From positions 1 to 16,305 of the forward strand of contig CAJWMI010000038.1 of assembly GCA_913043185.1 (NCBI GenBank): a stretch of 16,305 nt of DNA, in the 5' to 3' direction. Within the stretch, counting starts at the first letter, position 1, and the number at the start of each line of letters is the position of its first letter. The notes below the pieces were generated by a model that was not told the DNA's origin, did no database searches, and worked only from the letters and a program-made list of their open reading frames with translations. The translations under genes and the position numbers were made by a program. The DNA comes from an uncultured Fidelibacterota bacterium. Lineage in GTDB: Bacteria; Marinisomatota; Marinisomatia; Marinisomatales; UBA1611. Below are positions 1-6,745 of this stretch, piece after piece.

Positions 1-1058
1 GCTCTTGCTATTGGATACTCAAGGATATATCCATAGCCACCATGAAGTTGCAAACACTGGTCTGCTACTCTAACCTGCAAGTCAGATGCCCACCATTTTG
101 CCATTGCTCCCTGTTCGGGAGTAAGTCTTTTCTCATTTAATTTTTTAATGCAATCGTCAATATAGATTCTTCCTATCTCAGCCTCGGTTTTCATCTCTGC
201 AAGTTTGAACCTTGAGTTTTGAAAATTTCCTATCGGCTTTCCAAATGCTTTTCGCTCTTTACAGTATTCAATTGTATAGTCAAGAACGGTCTCAATCGCT
301 GCAAGTGCTGAAACTGCTATTGACATTCTTTCTTGAGGAAGGTTCTTCATCATATAATAAAACCCTTGATTCTCCTGTCCCAGTAGATTTTCTTTTGGTA
401 CTTTCACATCAGTGAAAAATAATTCAGCAGTGTCTTGACCCTTGAGCCCAATTTTCTTGAATTCTTTTCCTCTTTCTATACCTTCCATTCCGCGCTCTAA
501 AACCAGCAGGCTCATGCCTTTATGACCAGCATCTGGATTTGTCTTGCATGCGACAATTACTAAGTCACTAGTGACACCATTTGTGATAAATGTTTTCTGT
601 CCATTGAGGATATAATGGTTACCATCAAGTTTTGCTGAAGTGCGAATCGCAGCAAAATCACTTCCTGCGCTCGGTTCTGTCATTCCTAAGGCTGAGATTG
701 TCTCACCCGAACAAAGTTTTGGAAACCATCTCTCTTTCTGCTCATCATTTGCATATCTTAGTAAATAAGGAATTACCAGATCGTTAGTCACACTAAATGT
801 TAAACAGGTAGTACCTGCCCTCCAGACTTCTTCAATTACTACACTGTTATATCTAAAATCGTCTATACCGCTTCCGCCGTACTTTTCAGGCACATCGATT
901 CCTAAAAAATTATTCTCTCCAGCCTTTAACCAAATATCTTTTGGCACGTGGCCATCTTTTTCCCATTGTTCATGGTTCGGTACAACCTCATGCTTTAAAA
1001 ACTCACGCATTGAATCCTGAAACATGATTAATTCTTCATTTAATAACTCTTCTCTCAA
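1..1058 (-). CDS. Acyl-CoA dehydrogenase, long-chain (LCAD)-like, C-terminus cut by left window edge
   Basis: Flavoenzyme of fatty-acid or branched-acid beta-oxidation that makes the alpha,beta double bond in an acyl-CoA and passes electrons to ETF. The reading frame is open for 352 codons from the start to base 1. Visible hallmarks are the FAD/substrate motif GMTEPSAGSD at residues 125-134, LPQER at 240-244 whose Glu243 aligns from memory with the catalytic base of LCAD/IVD-type enzymes, ERKAFGKPIGNFQ at 268-280, and LQLHGGYGY at 336-344 near the FAD of the second subunit. Only the last 30-40 residues should be missing. The start is taken as TTG at 1058-1056 because AGGAG lies 7 nt upstream; the first ATG is at codon 12 (1025-1023). 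It follows the AcuI-like reductase by 14 nt, so the two are probably co-transcribed. The LCAD-like subtype is from memory of the family, and substrate chain length cannot be read from sequence. Confidence 0.93.
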   Translation of the reverse strand, partial: MREELLNEELIMFQDSMREFLKHEVVPNHEQWEKDGHVPKDIWLKAGENNFLGIDVPEKYGGSGIDDFRYNSVVIEEVWRAGTTCLTFSVTNDLVIPYLLRYANDEQKERWFPKLCSGETISALGMTEPSAGSDFAAIRTSAKLDGNHYILNGQKTFITNGVTSDLVIVACKTNPDAGHKGMSLLVLERGMEGIERGKEFKKIGLKGQDTAELFFTDVKVPKENLLGQENQGFYYMMKNLPQERMSIAVSALAAIETVLDYTIEYCKERKAFGKPIGNFQNSRFKLAEMKTEAEIGRIYIDDCIKKLNEKRLTPEQGAMAKWWASDLQVRVADQCLQLHGGYGYILEYPIAR

Positions 1059-1065
1059 TTTTCCA

Positions 1066-1070
1066 CTCCT
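1066..1070 (-). promoter_or_regulatory. Ribosome binding site AGGAG for the acyl-CoA dehydrogenase
   Basis: AGGAG on the minus strand lies 7 nt before TTG (1058-1056). It is the clearest Shine-Dalgarno in the window and decides the choice of the TTG start over the ATG 11 codons downstream, which has no comparable site. Confidence 0.7.
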
Positions 1071-1072
1071 TG

Positions 1073-2065
1073 TTAATTATGTTTTAGAACAACCCTGCCT
1101 ACTTGATTACCATTGAGAATTTTATTTACTTCACCCATCATACCTTGCATATCTACAGTTTTATGTATACTGCCCAAACCATTTAACCTCCAATCACCAG
1201 CAAATAATTGCCATATTTTAGACTTCTCCTTAATTGGAACCATTCCTGAGTCAATTCCAATTAGACTATTTCCTCGAAGGATAAAAGGAAACACAGTCGT
1301 ATCAAAGTTTGGACCGGCCACGAGTCCACAACAGGTGATTACACCTCCATAGTTCATACTTGCAATTAGTCCAGACAATATATCTCCGCCAGCAACGTCC
1401 ACCGCTATATCCCACTGACCTTTTCCCATGGGCTTTCTTACAGAGCTAAGGAAATCATCTCTCATTAGCACCTCTTTTGCACCAATCGATTGTAGAAACT
1501 CTGTCTCATCAGATTTGCCGGATATTGCAGTCACATCAGCGCCAAGCAAGGACAGAAGTTTAACGGCAATGCAGCCTACTCCACCCGTAGCACCAGTAAC
1601 CACAGCTTTTTTACCAGCAATTTCATTTATGGACTGAAGCGCTTTTACACATAACCCTGCGGTTAACCCAGCAGTGCCAATAACCATAGATTCTAAAGCA
1701 TCTAAATCATCAGGAAGATGGGAGGCCCACCCCTTTGGTATTCTAATGTATTCTCCAAAACCACCTGAAGTGTTCATTCCCATGTCATACCCAGAGACTA
1801 TTACCTGCTCTCCCTTAATAAATTCTGAATTTGTTGAAAACTCAACAATGCCCATAGCATCAATTCCTGGAGTATGTGGATAGTTTTTAGTTACTCCTTT
1901 ATTTCCTGAAAATGAAAGTGCATCCTTATAGTTAAGGGAAGAATATTTAACGCGAACTAATAAGTCTCCTTCTGGAAGATCATTGATATTCTTTTCTTTT
2001 ATATTTTGAGAAAATGTCCCGTTTTCATTTTCCTCAACCACTATTGCATTAAATATATTATCCAT
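1073..2065 (-). CDS. acuI: AcuI/YhdH-family NADPH-dependent acryloyl-CoA reductase (zinc-free MDR)
   Basis: Medium-chain dehydrogenase/reductase of the YhdH/AcuI group, which reduces acryloyl-CoA to propionyl-CoA with NADPH in the cytoplasm. At 330 residues it is close to E. coli AcuI (about 324). Diagnostic segments are YSSLNYKDAL (41-50), PGIDAMG (66-72), SGYDMGMNTSGGFGEY (91-106, very typical of the family) and the dinucleotide-binding loop VTGATGGVG (156-164). The cysteine-rich structural zinc lobe of alcohol dehydrogenases is absent, as expected. It starts at ATG without a clear Shine-Dalgarno, 40 nt after hflX, and is followed 14 nt later by an acyl-CoA dehydrogenase. In marine bacteria the enzyme removes toxic acryloyl-CoA formed during DMSP or acrylate breakdown or propionate metabolism; whether it does so here is inference. 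Its base composition is clearly richer in GC than hflX and the other genes to the right. Confidence 0.88.
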   Translation of the reverse strand: MDNIFNAIVVEENENGTFSQNIKEKNINDLPEGDLLVRVKYSSLNYKDALSFSGNKGVTKNYPHTPGIDAMGIVEFSTNSEFIKGEQVIVSGYDMGMNTSGGFGEYIRIPKGWASHLPDDLDALESMVIGTAGLTAGLCVKALQSINEIAGKKAVVTGATGGVGCIAVKLLSLLGADVTAISGKSDETEFLQSIGAKEVLMRDDFLSSVRKPMGKGQWDIAVDVAGGDILSGLIASMNYGGVITCCGLVAGPNFDTTVFPFILRGNSLIGIDSGMVPIKEKSKIWQLFAGDWRLNGLGSIHKTVDMQGMMGEVNKILNGNQVGRVVLKHN

Positions 2066-2105
2066 TTTTCGCTTGAATGTGATATACTAATCACTGTTTT
2101 AACAA

Positions 2106-3338
2106 TTATCCTAATATTTTATCTAATGTTTCTTTTCTTCCTTTAATCTTAAGATAAATCTCATCATCACCATAAACACTTTCTAAAATCTCTACCTGAT
2201 CTTGTAATTGTGATATTGTTTTACCTTTGTGATAAGGAATATTCAGATCAAAAATTTCAAAATCACTTTCAATCTTATCTATAATATGATTCCTAACATC
2301 ATCTAGTCTCAAATGGTGAAGTGCAGAAATAAAAATAGCATCTGAAAATTTATTTCTTAATCGTTTCAACTCTAATTCTTCTTTCACACGATCAATCTTA
2401 TTTAAGACTAAACTTTTTGGAATATCATCAGCACCTAAATCAGTTAAAACCCGCTTAATTGTATCAAGATGATCATCAATGATTACAGAACTCGCATCAA
2501 GAACAATAAGAATAAGGTCAGCCTCTAAAAGCTCTTTCAAGGTACTACGAAAAGATGCAACCAAGTTATGAGGTAGTTTTCTAATAAAACCAACCGTATC
2601 ACTGATCAAAACTTGGTGGGTTTTATTTATCTTTAATTTTCTTACTGTAGTATCCAGTGTGGCAAATAATTGATCCTGAACATAAACATTATTTCCTGTT
2701 AACGAATTAAATAATGTCGACTTTCCGGCATTTGTGTAACCCACGAGTGCAACTCTAAACTCTCGATTTCGTTTTTGACTTTGAGTTGTTCTTTCAATTT
2801 CTATCTTTTTTAAATCCAGCTTCAGTTTTGATATTTTATCCCTAACAAGCCGTCTATCAATCTCAATCTGAGTCTCTCCCATTCCAGCTCTAGTACCAAC
2901 TCCCCCCATCTGTCTTTCAAGGTGTGTCCACTGTCTTGTAAGACGAGGCAATAAATATTGACAAAATGCTAGTTCTACCTGCGTCTTAGCCTCTCTGGTT
3001 TTAGCGTGCTTTTTAAATATATCCAATATAAGTGCACTTCTGTCTATTACTTTGATCTCCTTTGCCAGTTTATGATAATTTTTGATTTGAGCTGGGCTAA
3101 GCTCTTCATCAAAAATAATTATATTTGCATCTAATACTTTAGCCTGATCTATGACTTGGCTAGCTTTACCCTTCCCTACAAAGAACGCTGGATTAACCCT
3201 TGCAAGCTTTTGAGTGATTTCACCTAATACTTCTATCTCTGCAGTCTCAGCTAGTAAGCTTAATTCAGACAGATGATTATCTATATCTATTTGATTATTT
3301 TGAGGAAGAATAATTCCTACTAGTAGAGCTTTATCCAA
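2106..3338 (-). CDS. hflX: GTPase HflX
   Basis: Ribosome-associated GTPase that binds the 50S subunit or 70S ribosome, splits stalled or stress-arrested ribosomes and contributes to ribosome rescue and assembly. The 410-residue length is normal. The N-terminal HflX domain carries NPAFFVGKGK (49-58) and DEELSPAQIKN (77-87); the linker has GGVGTRAGMGETQIEIDRR (145-163), a family signature, followed by a coiled-coil stretch to about 190. The G domain shows G1 GYTNAGKST (200-208), G2 TLDTT (227-231), G3 DTVGF (247-251), G4 NKID (313-316) and G5 SAL (338-340). The start is TTG at 3338-3336: an in-frame TAA lies two codons upstream (3344-3342), and the first internal Met is residue 144, inside conserved sequence, so no ATG start is possible. 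No clear ribosome binding site is visible. The gene begins 10 nt after the preceding stop, so translational coupling is likely. Confidence 0.96.
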   Translation of the reverse strand: MDKALLVGIILPQNNQIDIDNHLSELSLLAETAEIEVLGEITQKLARVNPAFFVGKGKASQVIDQAKVLDANIIIFDEELSPAQIKNYHKLAKEIKVIDRSALILDIFKKHAKTREAKTQVELAFCQYLLPRLTRQWTHLERQMGGVGTRAGMGETQIEIDRRLVRDKISKLKLDLKKIEIERTTQSQKRNREFRVALVGYTNAGKSTLFNSLTGNNVYVQDQLFATLDTTVRKLKINKTHQVLISDTVGFIRKLPHNLVASFRSTLKELLEADLILIVLDASSVIIDDHLDTIKRVLTDLGADDIPKSLVLNKIDRVKEELELKRLRNKFSDAIFISALHHLRLDDVRNHIIDKIESDFEIFDLNIPYHKGKTISQLQDQVEILESVYGDDEIYLKIKGRKETLDKILG

Positions 3339-3348
3339 ATTTTAAAGG

Positions 3349-5394
3349 CTATTTTTTAATATTTTTTGGTATAGGGCGACCAATCCATGTTTCTAATAGA
3401 AGGAAAACCGTGGCCATTAATAAAAATATTTTCCATAATGATTTTCCTTGTCTAGTCTCGTTAAAGTTATTAGTAAAATTATTATCTAGCTCGAGCCACC
3501 TATATCTATCACCTGGCAAAAAAGTTGTTATTTCATTTTTTGTAATTTTTTTTGATATCGCTTCATATGGGTGCAAAAACGTTGAAAAAGAAGTAAAATG
3601 TTTCCCATTTTGATAAATCTCATAAATGCCTAGTTCATCGGTGCTTTTTATTTTGATACTTTCTTTACTAAAATCAGGAACTATAAGATTTTTCTCACCA
3701 GATGGAGATACAACTTCCCATTGGTCTCTCACTTCATTCTGATCTAATGCAATCCATTTGGTATTTCCAATCGCTACTGGAAATGTATTTAACTCATCCG
3801 TGCCACCTAAAATTAGAAGCCTGTACATTAGCGGTACCAGCATACCTCTTATAGGCATATTATTCCAAGCCAGATTCATTAAAGAAGTAAAATAAAAAAT
3901 GTTTCCACTGCCCCTATTAAACTCTAAAAGTAGAGGGTCACCATTATTCAGTTGGAAATGAACATTATGTTTATTTGAATAATTATGTTTAACATATCGA
4001 TAACATTCAGGCAATTCATTTTCTAACTTCCTTACATTTAAGTCTGATAATAAATGATCATCTTTGCTTGGAATATTTACACTAAATATACCGCTCCCGG
4101 ATTCTATTATTCCTTTTGCCTTTGGAAAGCCGATGCTAGAAAAATATTTATTATAAGTTGGGTCAATTTCCATGCCACCTGAAAACCAAATTAGACCTCC
4201 TCCTCTTTGAAGAAAAATATCTAATTCATCAAAAGCAGCTTCTGTGAAAGCTTCTGGATTATGTATTATTAAAAGATCAATATCATCTACGAATAATCTA
4301 TTAATAATTGGTTGACTCCTTGATTCAAAATTAATTAATTGCATTTCAGGATCAATCGCATCCATTATTAATCTAAACATAGATACTTCCTCATCTGTAC
4401 CACCTATCATTAAACAATTAATTTTATCTAATATAGGTACAGTAATAAACCATATATTGTCGTTTTGATAGTCATCATTAGGAAGCCGAATACTACCTGC
4501 TAAAACACCCTTCCTTTCAGGATAAGCTTGAAAAATGAATTCTTTATTTGATCCTTCATCAAACTCAGAGATTACTTGCCCAACACGATTTTCTTCGAAT
4601 AAAAGATCGATAGGTGTATTGGTTATTTTTTTATTACCTGAATTATTTATACTTGTCTTTAATTTTAATAATTGATCTGGAACTTTTATCCTACTGACCA
4701 CCTCTAAATTATTAATGGAAAGATTATTATTTATCTCACCTGAATTAATAAGATAAAACTTCCAGCTGTCTAAAAGAGGTCTATTCGGAATTATATTATT
4801 CTGAAAGTCACTGAAAATGATACATTCTTTTATTGGCTCAGGCGCGTTAATTGTACTAGTTAATGAGTCAACAACTGTCCAAAGATTATCATATTTAACT
4901 GTGGGACGGATCTGGTTAATAATTAAAGGAATCGATGGATCATTTATTTTTCCATAAAAGAGTGTCCTTGGAGGACATGTTTGGACAATGTTAACTGTTG
5001 TGTTTTTGCTAAATATTTGAGGTATTGACGTTGCACCTTTTTTAGAGGATTCAAGTAGAGTCAGTGAATTTATTTTTCCACTCATGCTTGAAGAATTATC
5101 AATCACCAATAATAACCTGGATTCTACTTCTGCTGAAATCCATCCAGGCATAAATCCTTTTGCAACTGGTCTCGCAATCATGAGTACTAGAGCAGTAATA
5201 ATTCCTATTCTCAATAAAAGAAGAACCCATTTTTTAAACCTTATACTTCTTATTGCATTATTCTCTAGATTTTTTATAAAACGTATTGTACTGAAATCAA
5301 CTTTTTTTACAGTAAGACGATTTAATATATGAATAATAATAGGTATACCTATTGCAAAAAGAAATAACAGTGACGAAGGAGATAAAAAAGTCAT
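3349..5394 (-). CDS. BatA N-terminal / VWA-domain membrane protein with glutamine-amidotransferase-like segment
   Basis: A 681-residue membrane-anchored protein of the type found widely in Bacteroidota and related phyla. The N-terminus matches the BatA-N (aerotolerance regulator) pattern: a membrane helix at about 4-24 with HILNRL at 22-27, a basic linker, and a second helix at about 57-75 ending in ARP. A VWA-like domain follows with a MIDAS-type DxSxS motif (D99, S101, S103) and SDFQ at 195-198. Residues about 325-430 look like a class-I glutamine-amidotransferase fold that has lost catalysis: CLMIGG, DDIDLLIIHNP and a GGGLIWFSGG turn, with no obvious catalytic Cys-His pair. A last helix at about 656-670 anchors the C-terminus. 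Most of the middle should be outside the cytoplasm. Its start overlaps the lipid-kinase stop by 4 nt (ATGA). Unlike bat operons, no MoxR ATPase or other Bat gene is beside it. The precise role is unknown; 'aerotolerance' is only the historic family label. Confidence 0.82.
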   Translation of the reverse strand: MTFLSPSSLLFLFAIGIPIIIHILNRLTVKKVDFSTIRFIKNLENNAIRSIRFKKWVLLLLRIGIITALVLMIARPVAKGFMPGWISAEVESRLLLVIDNSSSMSGKINSLTLLESSKKGATSIPQIFSKNTTVNIVQTCPPRTLFYGKINDPSIPLIINQIRPTVKYDNLWTVVDSLTSTINAPEPIKECIIFSDFQNNIIPNRPLLDSWKFYLINSGEINNNLSINNLEVVSRIKVPDQLLKLKTSINNSGNKKITNTPIDLLFEENRVGQVISEFDEGSNKEFIFQAYPERKGVLAGSIRLPNDDYQNDNIWFITVPILDKINCLMIGGTDEEVSMFRLIMDAIDPEMQLINFESRSQPIINRLFVDDIDLLIIHNPEAFTEAAFDELDIFLQRGGGLIWFSGGMEIDPTYNKYFSSIGFPKAKGIIESGSGIFSVNIPSKDDHLLSDLNVRKLENELPECYRYVKHNYSNKHNVHFQLNNGDPLLLEFNRGSGNIFYFTSLMNLAWNNMPIRGMLVPLMYRLLILGGTDELNTFPVAIGNTKWIALDQNEVRDQWEVVSPSGEKNLIVPDFSKESIKIKSTDELGIYEIYQNGKHFTSFSTFLHPYEAISKKITKNEITTFLPGDRYRWLELDNNFTNNFNETRQGKSLWKIFLLMATVFLLLETWIGRPIPKNIKK

Positions 5395-5984
5395 AAGGTT
5401 ATGCTCAAATAGTACATAGAAAGACCTGAAAAAATAGGTATACTAACATTATCATTAATTGGCAATGGAAGTAGCTCTATTAACATTGCCATAAAAGCAC
5501 CAAAAAGTAAAATCTGGTAACTAATAGAAATATCAATAATTAGTCCAACAATAACACAAGCTATAAAACCTGATATTGATCCAGATATGGTTTTCCCACC
5601 TACTCTTATAAATGGAAATTTTATTCCAATAATTGCTGCAAAGGTGTCACCTACTGATAAGAATAACAATGAATATATACTATATGGATATGGTATCAAT
5701 AGTATTGTAAATAAGGCTCCAACAAATACCCATGTCGCGCCAGTGATCTCACCTTTTTTTTCATCATCCCTCAGCATAAAACTTAACCACTTATAAAAAA
5801 AAATCGATACTAAGTGATTTTCTTTTCTAGCGATCTCTATAAAAAAACATAACACCAAAAAAAAGGCTAATATAATTATCATATCAATCTTATCTCGGAA
5901 TAAATAAAGATAACTAAGTGGGATTATAGCATTAGATATATGTACAGCTTTTCTAGCAAATTCACTTTTTATATTATTATTCAC
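5391..5984 (-). CDS. SEC59/DGK1/VTE5-family lipid kinase-like membrane protein (CTP-dependent polyprenol, diacylglycerol or phytol kinase)
   Basis: A multipass protein of 197 residues with about six hydrophobic segments, related to the eukaryotic dolichol kinase (SEC59), CTP-dependent diacylglycerol kinase (DGK1) and phytol kinase (VTE5), and more distantly to CdsA. The family motifs are all visible: ARKAVHI (10-16), TGATW (81-85), SVGDTFAAIIG (110-120), GGKTISGSISGF (129-140, normally K(S/T)xxGS) and LLPLPINDNVSIPI (171-184). These conserved loops are where the CTP and metal site is expected on the cytoplasmic side. The start is GTG (5984-5982), overlapping the PASTA gene's TGA as GTGA, and the stop overlaps the next ATG, so it is tightly coupled to both neighbours. 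The lipid substrate cannot be read from sequence. A polyprenol carrier is attractive given the glycosyltransferases upstream, but diacylglycerol or phytol are equally allowed by the family. Confidence 0.8.
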   Translation of the reverse strand: MNNNIKSEFARKAVHISNAIIPLSYLYLFRDKIDMIIILAFFLVLCFFIEIARKENHLVSIFFYKWLSFMLRDDEKKGEITGATWVFVGALFTILLIPYPYSIYSLLFLSVGDTFAAIIGIKFPFIRVGGKTISGSISGFIACVIVGLIIDISISYQILLFGAFMAMLIELLPLPINDNVSIPIFSGLSMYYLSITL

Positions 5985-6745
5985 TGATCTATAATATTAT
6001 TAAATATATCTTGCATATCAAGGACACTTATTGTTAGATCTATTACAGTAGTTTTTTCTAGTACTGTACCAGGCTTAACTGACTGATCAAGTACAGTATA
6101 TGGTATTAAATCTTCATTCTGTCTGTAGTATATCTTTCCAAGTGAAAATCCTGCTTTCTCAAGCTCATTTATTGCTTTCTTTTTGCTAAGGCCAAAGACA
6201 TTTGGAGCTTGGAAAAAATTTGGCGGAACACCTAAACTGATTGTTAAATGAATACCCATGCCTTTGCTAAGGAGGTCACCACCCTTAGGATACTGCCAAG
6301 TAACATTTCCAAAAGGCACATCTGAATTGTATTCTTTATAAACTGTGTCGATTTCCAATCCGGCTTGTCTTATATCAATCTCAGCGCTACGCTCAGATCT
6401 TCCAATTAAATCAGGTACCAAAACCATTCGCTCTGAATGAGCAATTGTTAAACGCACTGTTCTACCTTCTTTTACACGCATATTTGGAGATGGATATTGG
6501 TCGATAACTGTTCCAGGTTTGAACAAGGAAGAAAATAGAGTGTCTGATACTAAGCCTTTGTGCCCCTCCGAGGCCAATATATCAACTGCATAATCAATAG
6601 GCTTATCTTTTACATTTACCATATAACTACCTTCTCCGTGCCTTACATATATTGGCAGCATAAACAAGTCTGCAATAAAAACACAAATAGCGATTAAAAT
6701 GCTTAGACAAAGAAAATAATATTTGATATTTTGACTAGTTTTCAT
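5981..6745 (-). CDS. Single-pass membrane protein with three PASTA domains, no kinase
   Basis: Predicted envelope protein of 254 residues: a short basic cytoplasmic N-terminus, one membrane helix (about 9-34), and three PASTA repeats outside the membrane at about 37-105, 106-172 and 176-243. The repeats show the usual elements: VPDLIG or APNVFG openings, a helix with an ALEKAGF-like end (DIRQAGL, NELEKAGF), a xQxPxxG turn (VIDQYPSPNMRV, VTWQYPKGGDLL, VLDQSVKPGTVL) and a terminal beta strand (VRLTIA, IHLTISLG, IDLTISVL). PASTA domains in PrkC/PknB kinases and PBP2x bind muropeptides or mediate septal targeting; here no kinase or penicillin-binding domain is attached. The start is placed at ATG 6745-6743, overlapping the rsmB TGA by 4 nt. 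A longer frame from 6832 exists, but its first 29 residues lie in the conserved rsmB C-terminus and precede the membrane helix, so it is not preferred. Co-translation with rsmB is likely. Confidence 0.85.
   Translation of the reverse strand: MKTSQNIKYYFLCLSILIAICVFIADLFMLPIYVRHGEGSYMVNVKDKPIDYAVDILASEGHKGLVSDTLFSSLFKPGTVIDQYPSPNMRVKEGRTVRLTIAHSERMVLVPDLIGRSERSAEIDIRQAGLEIDTVYKEYNSDVPFGNVTWQYPKGGDLLSKGMGIHLTISLGVPPNFFQAPNVFGLSKKKAINELEKAGFSLGKIYYRQNEDLIPYTVLDQSVKPGTVLEKTTVIDLTISVLDMQDIFNNIIDQ

Noticed and set aside
212..415. Open frame of 67 codons on the plus strand
   Set aside because: It lies antisense to the acyl-CoA dehydrogenase, which has strong family motifs. The frame shows no family features and no ribosome binding site.
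1113..1883. Three plus-strand open frames of 69-79 codons
   Set aside because: All are antisense to the acuI-like gene. Their proline- and serine-rich translations are what the complement of a conserved dehydrogenase gives.
5795..5803. A9 run as a phase-variation tract in the lipid kinase gene
   Set aside because: The run encodes ordinary hydrophobic residues (FF/YK context) in an AT-rich gene. A run of nine is expected at this composition and the frame is intact.
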